NCBI GenBank assembly: GCA_002551355.1
Contig: NTHE01000023.1
Span: 1-64,000 of the forward strand
Direction of reading: 5' to 3'
Length of the DNA: 64,000 nt
Origin: Streptomyces sp. man185
GTDB taxonomy: Bacteria > Actinomycetota > Actinomycetes > Streptomycetales > Streptomycetaceae
The first letter of the stretch is position 1. The number at the start of each line of letters is the position of its first letter. The translations under genes and the position numbers were made by a program. The notes beneath the pieces were generated by a model, which saw only the letters and a program-made list of their open reading frames with translations, searched no databases and had not been told where the DNA came from. Positions 8,551 through 15,690 of the stretch are shown piece after piece.

Positions 8551-9441
8551 CTATGCCGCCCGGCCGGGGTTCCTGAGCACCTCCGTCAGGGCGGAGATGC
8601 TGTGGTCGCCGTGGCCCGCGTCGACCGCTCGCCGCAGCAGGTCGTGGAAGGCCCTGTGCCACTCGACGTCGAGATTCGCCTCCTTGCCGAGCTCCTCGTC
8701 ATGGACGGCGCCAGCCAGGAACAGGTTCACCGAGGACGCCGGATCGCTGTAGTCGCCGCTGTCTATCTCCTGGGCGAAGACGGGCAGGATCGAACTGATC
8801 ATCTCGAACCACTTGACGCTGAACCGCACCATGGAGGCGGCCTCCAGGCCCCGCGCCTGCAAGGCCGCCGCGCCCTGGAAGAAGCCGACGAGCGCCGGCA
8901 GCAGGGTGCCGCCCACCGCCATCTCGTACAGGGCGGCCAGGTCGGGGTCGGCGCCGAGGTAGACGGTGTCGCCGCCCATCACCCGCAGCGTCGGGGCGAA
9001 TTCGTCGAAGACCGAGCGATCTCCGCTGTAGTAGAGAAGGGTGCTCTCGGCTCCCACGGCGGACGGCACGTTCTTGATCGCTCCGTCCAGGTACCGCGCT
9101 CCGTGCCCGCGCGCCCAGGCCGCCATCTCGCGGGCCCCGGCCGGCGACCCGCTGTTCAGGGCCACCAGCGCACGGCCGTCGAGAACGGCAGCTGCCGGTC
9201 CGAGTGCTGCGATCGTGTCGTCGTACGTGGTCAGGCAGGTGATGACGAGCCCGCTCGCCGCGACCGCCTCGTCCGTCGAGCGTGCGTGCACGGCCCCCTT
9301 GTCCACCAGCGGTACGGCCTTCGACGGAGTCCTGTTCCCTACGGTGACCGGGTGTCCTGCGTCGATGAACGCTTCGGCCAGTGCGCTGCCCATCGAGCCC
9401 AGCCCGACGACGGTCACGGGAATGTGGTGGTGCCCTGCCAT
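8551..9441 (-). CDS. Imine-reductase-like NAD(P)-dependent dehydrogenase (6PGDH/beta-HAD fold)
   Basis: The protein has 296 residues. The start is the ATG at 9439-9441, set by an AGGAG ribosome site; a longer frame upstream lacks one. The N-terminal Rossmann motif GLGSMGSALAEAFIDAGHPV is followed by TVGNRTPSKA. That matches the NRT-x-x-K cofactor loop of imine reductases and beta-hydroxyacid dehydrogenases, except that the usual Trp before Asn is Gly. The NSGSP loop and the helical C-terminal half (LYEMAVGGTLLPALVGFFQGAAAL, GLEAASMVRF) fit the dimer-swapped domain of the family. Substrate unknown. It is divergent from an HxlR regulator that probably controls it. Confidence 0.8.
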   Translation of the reverse strand: MAGHHHIPVTVVGLGSMGSALAEAFIDAGHPVTVGNRTPSKAVPLVDKGAVHARSTDEAVAASGLVITCLTTYDDTIAALGPAAAVLDGRALVALNSGSPAGAREMAAWARGHGARYLDGAIKNVPSAVGAESTLLYYSGDRSVFDEFAPTLRVMGGDTVYLGADPDLAALYEMAVGGTLLPALVGFFQGAAALQARGLEAASMVRFSVKWFEMISSILPVFAQEIDSGDYSDPASSVNLFLAGAVHDEELGKEANLDVEWHRAFHDLLRRAVDAGHGDHSISALTEVLRNPGRAA

Positions 9442-9571
9442 GTGGTGTCGCTCCTGTCCGCAGCCGATGCGGCTGAACCCTGCGTCGGGCCCATGTCCGC
9501 GTGCGCACGCGGCTGTTGCGCTCGCCGCGGGCTGTCGGTTCCATGCTGTGGGGACGCCAACTGTTCTACAA

Positions 9572-9606
9572 GTACCGACATTTTTGTCGGGTACCCACAC
9601 TTTTGT
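9572..9606. promoter_or_regulatory. Probable HxlR operator
   Basis: GTACCGACA-TTTT-TGTCGGGTAC (9572-9594) is a near-perfect inverted repeat. Its left half recurs as a direct repeat: GTACCGACATTTTTGT at 9572-9587 and GTACCCACACTTTTGT at 9591-9606. It lies just before the HxlR gene and in the divergent promoter region. Confidence 0.65.
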
Positions 9607-9619
9607 TAGGGGAGGACTC

Positions 9620-9988
9620 ATGAAGAGGCGGAGCTACACGTGTGGGCTGGATGCCGCGATCGATGTCATGGGAGGGAAGTGGAAGGGGCTGATTCTGTTC
9701 TGGCTCGGTGAAGGGCCTCTGCGCTTCGGAGAGTTGCGGCGCGCCGTGACCGGCATCAGTGAGCGGATGCTGACCCTGCAGCTGCGGGAGCTGGAGGCGA
9801 GCGGCCTGGTGCACCGGGAGGTCCATCATCAGGTCCCGCCCAAGGTGGAGTACTCGCTGACGCAGTTCGGCCACTCGCTCCTGGAGGTCCTCTCACCGCT
9901 CGGGCAGTGGGGTGAGGAGAACATGGAGCGGCTCGAAGCCGCTCACGGGGGCGGGGCCTCGGGAAGCACACCGGAGTCGGCGTCATGA
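9620..9988 (+). CDS. HxlR-type winged-helix regulator
   Basis: The protein has 122 residues, with its ATG after AGGGGAGG. It has the HxlR core: CGLDAAIDVMGGKWKGLILFWLGEGPLRFGEL, then RRAVTGISERMLTLQLRELEASGLV (the recognition helix), and the wing around PPKVEYSLTQFG. A single conserved N-terminal cysteine (Cys8) is present; in YodB and HypR of this family, the equivalent Cys senses electrophiles or oxidants. It is divergent from the imine-reductase-like gene. A role as a redox- or substrate-responsive repressor of itself and that neighbour is inferred. Confidence 0.88.
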   Translation: MKRRSYTCGLDAAIDVMGGKWKGLILFWLGEGPLRFGELRRAVTGISERMLTLQLRELEASGLVHREVHHQVPPKVEYSLTQFGHSLLEVLSPLGQWGEENMERLEAAHGGGASGSTPESAS

Positions 9989-10225
9989 GGCATGACCGGC
10001 AGCCGAACCACCTCCAGGCCGTTGCGCCGCCCAGGCCGGTCTGACGTAGGCGCACCCGCTGCTCGTCGTCATCGACCATGAGGGTGGTCCGCCGCGTAGG
10101 GGGTGGCTGCCATCCGCGCTCCGCTCACGACCCGGCCAGGGGTTGCCCCGTCATCCCTGGCGGGCGTGCGGCGACCGCTGCGTCACGCGACCTCACCCCT
10201 GCGGACAGCTCTCTAGACTGCCCGC

Positions 10226-11104
10226 ATGGCCTCGAACGGGATACCGCGCTCATCTCCCGATGCGAACGCTGCTTCGGACACCGCATCCCCGGCCATGCTC
10301 ATCGGACGGCGACGGCGCTTCGGGGCCCGGCTCCGACAAGGTGTGCTGGTTCTGGAGACGCCGACTCTCACGACGTATATACCGGTCGCGGCGATCGAGC
10401 GGGTGGAGACGGTCGAGGGGAACCGCCTGGTCATCGTCCCGACCGTGCCGGAAGGGGGCCGACCCTCGTCCTGGATGGTGAACGGCCGCAGCGGACCCGC
10501 CGTGGATGCCTTCGCCCGCGTACTCCGGCAGGCATTGCCTGTCCGCGACGCCGGCGAACCCCGAGCCGACGGCGCCCTGCTCGTCACCGAGGCACCGGTC
10601 GTGAAGCCGCCCCGCCACCGGAGCCTGACTGCTTCGCGTGCCGCCGTGTCCCTCTACCTTCTCGCGGCGGCGGCCATGCTGATCGCGGGCGTCCTCGGCC
10701 CGGGCGAGTGGCTCGCGGCGCTGATGTGCTGGCTGCTGGGCTCCCTCTCGGTCCCGCTCCGCCACGGTGTGCGCGCGGGCCGGGAGATGGTCCGGGAGAC
10801 CTGGCGGCTGCGCACCCGCGGCATTCTCGTCGAGGGCCGCCGCGCGGCCGGAGGCTATGAGTTCACCGACGTACGGGGAGAGACCCAACGCCTGAGCGAT
10901 ACGGCCGAATCCGCGGAACTGGTGGAGATCCTTTATGACCCGGAGTCTCCGGAGTCGGCCCAAGTGGGCCGCCATACCGGCGGCGTGCTGGCTTTCGCCG
11001 TCCTTGTCTTCCTCCTGAGCCTTGTCATGACCGCGGCTCTGGCAGGCCTCGGTCTCGCGGGCCCGCTCGCCGCCTTCCATCTCTCCGTCCACGGCCCGGC
11101 CTGA
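10226..11104 (+). CDS. Membrane protein with DUF3592-like C-terminal region, unknown function
   Basis: The protein has 292 residues and is not clearly recognised. The N-terminal ~125 residues are soluble and resemble a PH-like beta domain (RRRFGARLRQGVLVLET, IPVAAIERVETVEGNRLVIV). Two membrane segments follow at about 137-175 (AAVSLYLLAAAAMLIAGVLG, WLAALMCWLLGSLSVPL). Then comes a short beta region of DUF3592 type (TRGILVEGRRAAGGYEFTDVRGETQ, VEILYDPESPESAQVG) and a last membrane helix near the C-terminus. No ribosome site is seen; TAGACT at 10214-10219, 6 nt before the ATG, suggests a leaderless transcript. The 237 bp before it (9989-10225) hold no gene I can support. Confidence 0.75.
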   Translation: MASNGIPRSSPDANAASDTASPAMLIGRRRRFGARLRQGVLVLETPTLTTYIPVAAIERVETVEGNRLVIVPTVPEGGRPSSWMVNGRSGPAVDAFARVLRQALPVRDAGEPRADGALLVTEAPVVKPPRHRSLTASRAAVSLYLLAAAAMLIAGVLGPGEWLAALMCWLLGSLSVPLRHGVRAGREMVRETWRLRTRGILVEGRRAAGGYEFTDVRGETQRLSDTAESAELVEILYDPESPESAQVGRHTGGVLAFAVLVFLLSLVMTAALAGLGLAGPLAAFHLSVHGPA

Positions 11105-11232
11105 GGCGCTGGACCGGCGGTCGGCCACGGGCCGCGGTCGGGCAGAGGCTCGGTGCGAACCGCTTCACGTCCTCGGTGCCCGTGCGCCGGCTGTGGGACC
11201 CCGGCGCAGGCGTCGTCCCGGACAGGCCCCGT

Positions 11233-11799
11233 TCACCGCAGCGAGGGCCGTGCCCGCCCCGCCCAGTACTCGTCCGCCGTGATGCCCAGCAGGACCACGT
11301 CGTGGTGGGCGCCCGCGAAGAACTCGTGCTGGCGCAGGCGGCCCTCCTCCACGAAGCCGAGTTTGCGGTAGAGGGCCAGGGAGGCGTCGTTGAAGGCGTA
11401 GACCTCCACCTCGCACTTGTGGCAGCGCTGTTCGGCGAACATGTAGGTGAGGACCAGTTCGGTGGCCTCGGCCGCGTAGCCCTGGCGGCGGTGTTCGCGG
11501 GTGACCTCGATGCCCGTACGGAAGCGGCCCGCGCGGGCGTCCGTCTCGCCCACCGACACCGCGCCGACGAATGCGTGCTCGAAGCGGGTCTCGATGACCA
11601 GTTGGTACGAGGACGGGTTCGGGGTGCGGGCTGCGCGTTCGGTGGTCCAGGCGCGGAAGCTCTCGTCGGAGCGCGGGGGTTCGACCACGTCGGCGTTGCG
11701 GGCGTCCACGGTGTGCAGGGCCAGGGCGCGGAAGCCCTCCCAGTCCTGGGGTTCGATGCCTCGCAGGCGTACTCTCTCGCCGGTCCACAGGTCGGTCAT
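11233..11799 (-). CDS. GNAT family N-acetyltransferase (RimJ/RimL-like)
   Basis: The 188-residue protein has the GNAT fold of the RimJ/RimL subgroup. It starts WTGERVRLRGIEPQDWEGF. The acetyl-CoA motif A is EVTREHRRQGYAAEATELVLTY (the R/Q-x-x-G-x-A loop), and motif B is AFNDASLALYRKLGFVEEGRLRQ. The acceptor substrate is unknown; relatives acetylate ribosomal protein N-termini, small amines or antibiotics. The ATG at 11799 follows GGAG closely. It lies 37 nt downstream of the phosphotransferase-like gene on the same strand, so the two are probably co-transcribed. Confidence 0.85.
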   Translation of the reverse strand: MTDLWTGERVRLRGIEPQDWEGFRALALHTVDARNADVVEPPRSDESFRAWTTERAARTPNPSSYQLVIETRFEHAFVGAVSVGETDARAGRFRTGIEVTREHRRQGYAAEATELVLTYMFAEQRCHKCEVEVYAFNDASLALYRKLGFVEEGRLRQHEFFAGAHHDVVLLGITADEYWAGRARPSLR

Positions 11800-11836
11800 C
11801 TCGCTCCAGCCGGGTGTGTAGGGGCAGGTCGGTCGG

Positions 11837-12370
11837 TCAGGTTGTGTGGGCCGCGATCGTCCTCGCGCAGGCCAGGGACTCCGTGCGGGTCGTGTCCACC
11901 TCCAGGTCGTACGACACCCCTCGGTGAACCTTCTCCGCCTGCGCTGCGGCCATGCCCCTCGGGCGGTCGCCCCGGGCGATCCCGCGGGCCTCGGCCACCT
12001 CGCTCTGGCACCGGACGCCCACCCACAGGACGTCCAGGCCCGCCAGCGCCTTGCGCCATGGTTCCTGGGAGGCCGGGCCGCCGAGGAACACGTCGTCGAC
12101 GATCATGCGCGCGCCGGCCCGGGCCATCGCGGCGACGCCCTCGCGCCAGGCCGCCTCCAGTCTCCGGAACTCCGGGCCGACGGCCACGCCGCCGTCCTCG
12201 GCGAACTCGATGCCCGCGTCCGTCGTGCGCAGGGACGCGGGCAGCGAGTCGACGAACGTGTCGATCGCGGCGGCGAGCCACGGGTCGGGCAGCTCCGCCT
12301 GGAGGCAGCGGACGATGCCGGACTTGCCGGAGCTGGAGCCGCCGTTCACCACGATCACCTGGGTCGTCAC
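11837..12370 (-). CDS. Chloramphenicol phosphotransferase-like kinase
   Basis: The protein has 177 residues. It begins with beta-1 and a P-loop ([20 protein letters not shown], Walker A at residues 10-17). The layout matches the CPT family: [29 protein letters not shown] (Walker B-like DD), [25 protein letters not shown] and a final YDLEVDT. The prototype phosphorylates chloramphenicol at its 3'-OH; many genomic homologues have unknown substrates, so resistance is only possible. The GTG at 12368-12370 has no ribosome site, but TACGAT lies 5-6 nt upstream, suggesting a leaderless mRNA. It is followed by the GNAT gene. Confidence 0.75.
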   Translation of the reverse strand: MTTQVIVVNGGSSSGKSGIVRCLQAELPDPWLAAAIDTFVDSLPASLRTTDAGIEFAEDGGVAVGPEFRRLEAAWREGVAAMARAGARMIVDDVFLGGPASQEPWRKALAGLDVLWVGVRCQSEVAEARGIARGDRPRGMAAAQAEKVHRGVSYDLEVDTTRTESLACARTIAAHTT

Positions 12371-12577
12371 CCGGTGATCGTAGAGGCAACCCGGGCGGTG
12401 TTCGAGGTGTTTTCGGACCGACGTGCGCCGCGTCCGGGCCGGCGGTGAGGTGGAGGGGGCCGGCCGGCACGGCCGTGCTCGGCGACCTGTTCGCCGGACA
12501 CGGGGCGGACCGGGTCGCCGTGCTCTGCGGTCCGGACAGCGTGGAATAGCTTTGGTGCAGGGGGAGTTGGATGCGGT

Positions 12578-13039
12578 ATGCGTCACGGCCCGGCACCCCG
12601 CACCCTGTCCGAGGGCGAGCTGTCCGAACTGCTGAGCACTCAGCAGTTCGGCACCCTCGCCACCAACAAGCGCAGTGGCCATCCTCACCTGACCACCATG
12701 GTCTACCACTGGGACGCCGCGGCGCGCGTCCTGCGGTTCTCCAGCACCGCCGACCGCGTCAAGGTCAAGCAGCTGCGGCGCGACCCGCGCGCCGCCCTGC
12801 ACGTTCCGGGCGGTGACGTGTGGTCCTTCGCCGTGGCGGAGGGCGAGGCCGAGATCTCCGACATCACGAGCGTCCCAGGAGACGCGACCGGTCGGGAGCT
12901 GCTGGACATGGTCCCTGCGGCCGCGCGGCCCGCGGACGAGAACGCGTTCCTGGAGCAGTTGGTGGCCGAGCGGCGGGTGGTCGTCCGGCTGAAGGTGTCC
13001 CGGCTGTACGGGACGGCACTCGACGTCGGCACGTCCTGA
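12578..13039 (+). CDS. PPOX-class F420-dependent oxidoreductase (split beta-barrel)
   Basis: The protein has 153 residues. It has the features of actinobacterial pyridoxamine-phosphate-oxidase-like enzymes: [29 protein letters not shown] (first strands), [23 protein letters not shown] (the cofactor-phosphate-binding K/R-x-x-x-L-R-R-D-P-R segment), then [15 protein letters not shown] and a C-terminal [15 protein letters not shown]. Members of this class bind F420 or FMN and reduce small molecules. The ATG at 12578 follows GGGGAG. It is monocistronic and convergent with the dppA-like gene. Confidence 0.85.
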   Translation: MRHGPAPRTLSEGELSELLSTQQFGTLATNKRSGHPHLTTMVYHWDAAARVLRFSSTADRVKVKQLRRDPRAALHVPGGDVWSFAVAEGEAEISDITSVPGDATGRELLDMVPAAARPADENAFLEQLVAERRVVVRLKVSRLYGTALDVGTS

Positions 13040-13072
13040 GGGCTGTCCCGCCGAGGAGGACGGGATGCCCGT

Positions 13073-13900
13073 TCAGGCGGGCTTGATCGTGGCCAGCTGC
13101 GCGAGCAGCAGGACCAGGCGGTAGGCGGTCGCGTAATCGGCGGCCGTGAAGGTGACCGTACGGGCCCCCGCGGTACGGGAGACGCCTGGTACGAGCGTCG
13201 CCAGGTCGACGGTGTGCGGGCTCGCGAGGTCGACCTCCACGTTCAGCGGCCCCACGAGAGCCAGGGGCTGGATCTCCTCGCGGCGTGACACCGCGTCCGC
13301 CGCCGCCCGGCGCAGCCGGTCCCGGGCCTCCTCCGGGTGCAGGGTCACCGCGGCCGCCATGCCCAGAGCTTCCTTGACCGGGACGGTGACCGCTCCGGGG
13401 ATCAGGTCGGCCGCCTCGGCGCAGGCCGCGTCGTCGCCGCTGAGCAGGACGACCGGTACGCCGAGGTGGCCGGCCATGGCGGCGTTGAGCCCGATCTCGC
13501 CCAGGGAGCGGCCGGCCACCCGTACGTCCAGGATCTCGCCGTTCATGGTGTGCGCCAGTACTCCCGGGCCCTCCCCCGCGCGAACGTGGTAGCCGACGAA
13601 CAGTGCCGCGTCGGTCTCCGTGTCGAGCCCGGCGAGCATGTTCAGCGCACGCGGCTTGCCCCGGACCAGGCGGGCGCGGCGGTCGAGTTGCTCCGGCAGC
13701 AGGTTGCGGAACGTGCCGTGCGCGTCGGCCACCCGCACCTCGGCCGTCGGTTCGGCGTCCAGGACGCCCGCGATCACCGCGTTCGCCTCGGCCGTCATCA
13801 ACTCCCTTCCGCGCTGGTAGTCGTAGCGCTCGGGGTTCGTCTCGGAGGAGTGGACGATCCCCGATATGCCTTCCATGTCGACCGAGATGAGTGCCTTCAT
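13073..13900 (-). CDS. D-aminopeptidase DppA-like (M55 family metallopeptidase)
   Basis: The protein has 275 residues. It opens with MKALISVDMEGISGIVHSSE, where Asp8-x-Glu10 are the M55 zinc ligands. Conserved AEANAVIAGVLDA, VRVADAHGTFRNLLPEQL (His ligand), ALFVGYHVRAGEGPGVLAHTMNG and GDDAACAEAADLIPG follow. DppA of Bacillus is a decameric, self-compartmentalised D-Ala-D-Ala / D-Ala-Gly-Gly peptidase; a role in D-amino-acid peptide turnover from peptidoglycan is likely. A TAGGAT hexamer lies 9 nt before the ATG with no clear ribosome site. Confidence 0.88.
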   Translation of the reverse strand: MKALISVDMEGISGIVHSSETNPERYDYQRGRELMTAEANAVIAGVLDAEPTAEVRVADAHGTFRNLLPEQLDRRARLVRGKPRALNMLAGLDTETDAALFVGYHVRAGEGPGVLAHTMNGEILDVRVAGRSLGEIGLNAAMAGHLGVPVVLLSGDDAACAEAADLIPGAVTVPVKEALGMAAAVTLHPEEARDRLRRAAADAVSRREEIQPLALVGPLNVEVDLASPHTVDLATLVPGVSRTAGARTVTFTAADYATAYRLVLLLAQLATIKPA

Positions 13901-13912
13901 GGGGCTGGGATC

Positions 13913-14161
13913 CTACCCGTCGTCATCGCCGGTCAGGAGTCGGCGAGGCTCGCCCGTGCCGCACCGCATGGGGCGGGACGGCGGTAGGCGGCTCGCTCGG
14001 CGGCGCTCCTCGACGCGCTCCGCCGAGCGCTGGGTGGCGGGCTGAGCGAAGGCCGTCCGGCCACCGCCCAGCGCGACACCGATGAGCGATATGCCCGAGG
14101 TCCACAGATCAGCAGCCGTGGTGACGTCCTCCCCCCTGTTTCCCGTGCGGTCGGGGGCCAT
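13913..14161 (-). pseudogene. Possible remnant of a small membrane-anchored Streptomyces protein
   Basis: Between the dppA-like gene and 14257 (356 bp) there is no full-length gene. One minus-strand frame reads DLWTSGISLIGVALGGGRTAFAQ, then QRSAERVEERRRA and a short run to a stop. This resembles the N-terminal hydrophobic segment plus the RSAERVEERR helix of a common class of Streptomyces small membrane proteins, but it breaks off. The ATG at 14161 has only a weak ribosome site. It may be a decayed or truncated gene; the call rests on recollection of the family. Confidence 0.3.
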
Positions 14162-14256
14162 GGTCCCGTACGGGCGGAGCCGGGCAGCCCGCTGCCCCCG
14201 GACCTCTCGGTCGACGGTCCGGGGGCAGCGGTGCGGTGGAGTGCGGTGCGTCGAGG

Positions 14257-14562
14257 TCAGCGGCCGTAGCGGATGAGGGCGCGGACCATGCGGCAGGTGG
14301 TGTCGGACGGCGGGTGGATCCCCAGGCGCTCGGCGGTGATCCGTATCCGGTGGTTGCCGGCGCTGGAGGGCTGGTAGACCCCGCTGTCGAGCAGGGCGAT
14401 GGCCAGGCGCATGGCCTTGAGCCGGCGGTTGTGGGAGACGTACCACTCGCGGGGGCGGCCCGCGGGCAGTCGCTTCTTCGGCAGCGGGGTGGGAAGCGGC
14501 GGGTGGAAGGGCATCGGGAGCTGTCGGTCGAGCGGCTCGGTCGTGACTGTGGCAACGGCCAT
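14257..14562 (-). CDS. Small conserved Streptomyces protein of unknown function (101 aa)
   Basis: Two ATGs are possible, at 14566-14568 and 14560-14562. AGGAGG abuts the first, so the second, 6 nt further on, is the likely start and gives 101 residues. The protein has a proline-rich N-terminus (PFHPPLPTPLPKKR) and then a basic globular part, GRPREWYVSHNRRLKAMRLA, continuing with an S-x-x-x-N-H-R-I-R-I-T-A-E-R-L-G-I stretch that resembles a small helical or HTH-like domain. I recall similar small proteins in other Streptomyces but no function. Confidence 0.7.
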   Translation of the reverse strand: MAVATVTTEPLDRQLPMPFHPPLPTPLPKKRLPAGRPREWYVSHNRRLKAMRLAIALLDSGVYQPSSAGNHRIRITAERLGIHPPSDTTCRMVRALIRYGR

Positions 14563-14681
14563 CGGCATCCTCCTGGCAGCGTGGTGGAACCCTCACGAAC
14601 TGCCTCCATTTTACTGCTCCCCACTGACAATCACCCCTGGCCAGAGGCTATTTCGGCAACCCCTCCCGTACCCTTGGCCCC

Positions 14682-15047
14682 ATGGAGATCTGGATCAATC
14701 CCGCCTGTTCCAAGTGCCGCAGCGCGGTGACCCTGCTGGACGCCGAAGGGGCCGATTACACCGTCCGCCGCTACCTGGAGGACGTGCCGTCGCCCGAGGA
14801 GATCCGGGCCGTGCTGGACCGGCTCGGTCTGGAGCCGTGGGACATCACGCGGACGCAGGAGGCGGCGGCGAAGGAGCTGGGGCTCAAGGAGTGGCCGCGG
14901 GACGCCGGCTCGCGGGAGCGGTGGATCGCGGCACTGTCCGAGCACCCGAAGCTGATTCAGCGGCCGATCATCACGGCCGAGGACGGCAGCGCCGTGGTGG
15001 CCCGGACCGAGGAAGCGGTACGGGACGCGCTGGGGCGTGGTGTCTGA
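14682..15047 (+). CDS. ArsC/Spx family glutaredoxin-like protein
   Basis: The protein has 121 residues with a thioredoxin-like fold. It starts MEIWINPACSKCRSAV, with C9-S-K-C12 at the active-site position. The DYTVRRYLEDVPSPEEI segment and the late IQRPIITAEDG loop (the R-P-I motif after the cis-proline region) are typical of ArsC/YffB/Spx relatives. Arsenate reduction is possible, but no ars genes are nearby, so a general thiol-redox role is as likely. No ribosome site is seen; TACCCT at 14669-14674 lies 7 nt before the ATG, suggesting a leaderless mRNA. Confidence 0.8.
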   Translation: MEIWINPACSKCRSAVTLLDAEGADYTVRRYLEDVPSPEEIRAVLDRLGLEPWDITRTQEAAAKELGLKEWPRDAGSRERWIAALSEHPKLIQRPIITAEDGSAVVARTEEAVRDALGRGV

Positions 15048-15121
15048 TCCCGTGGGCGGGCAGTCCGCGCTGGAGCTCCGGCCCCGGTTGATGTGAGCCC
15101 TCGGGGCGGGTGCGTACGGGC

Positions 15122-15640
15122 TCAGCGTTCGTCCGTGCCCGCGCGCTTGGCCGTGGACAGGGCAATGCGGTTCCACGTGTTGATCGTGAAGATCAGGGCC
15201 AGCAGGTGGGCCAGCCCCTCCTCGTCGAAGTGGGCCGCCGCCCGGTCGTAGACCTCGTCCGGCACCCCGGCGTCCCCGATCCGGGTGACCGCGTCCGTCA
15301 GGGCCAGGGCGGCCTGTTCCCTGTCCGTGAAGAAGTGTTCCGCCTCCTGCCACACCGCGACCATGTGCAGGCGTTCCTCGCTCTCGCCCGCCCTGCGCGC
15401 GTCCGTGGTGTGCATGTGCAGGCAGTACGCGCACCGGTTCAGGTGCGAGGCGCGGATCTGGACCAGTTCGACCAGGGTGGGGTCCAGGCCCGCGCGGGCC
15501 GCCGCGTCGAGGCCGATCACGGCGCGGAACGCCTTCGGGGCCGCCTTCGCGAAGTCCAGCCGGGCCGTCGTCCTGTTGCTCCGGACGGTGGTGGCCGGGG
15601 TGGTGGTGCGGTCGTTCGTCTTGATCTCCGTCGTCGTCAT
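15122..15640 (-). CDS. Carboxymuconolactone decarboxylase / AhpD-like alkylhydroperoxidase
   Basis: The protein has 172 residues from the ATG at 15638-15640. The AhpD core is VELVQIRASHLNRCAYCLHMHTTDAR: Glu58, C70-A-Y-C73 and His77 form the catalytic peroxidase set. The remaining helices (WQEAEHFFTDREQAAL, HFDEEGLAHLLALIFTINTWNR) fit the family. It probably reduces peroxides or related electrophiles. TAGATT 7 nt upstream of the ATG suggests a leaderless transcript. It is divergent from the MocR regulator, with only about 50 bp between them, and convergent with the ArsC-like gene. Confidence 0.88.
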   Translation of the reverse strand: MTTTEIKTNDRTTTPATTVRSNRTTARLDFAKAAPKAFRAVIGLDAAARAGLDPTLVELVQIRASHLNRCAYCLHMHTTDARRAGESEERLHMVAVWQEAEHFFTDREQAALALTDAVTRIGDAGVPDEVYDRAAAHFDEEGLAHLLALIFTINTWNRIALSTAKRAGTDER

Positions 15641-15690
15641 GGGTACGAATCTAGGGCGACGGGCGACTGGGTACGGGGTGCACTTCTGTG

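Noticed and set aside
9756..10079. Minus-strand frame over the HxlR gene end and the 9989-10225 gap
   Set aside because: Most of it is antisense to HxlR, with no ribosome site and no family resemblance.
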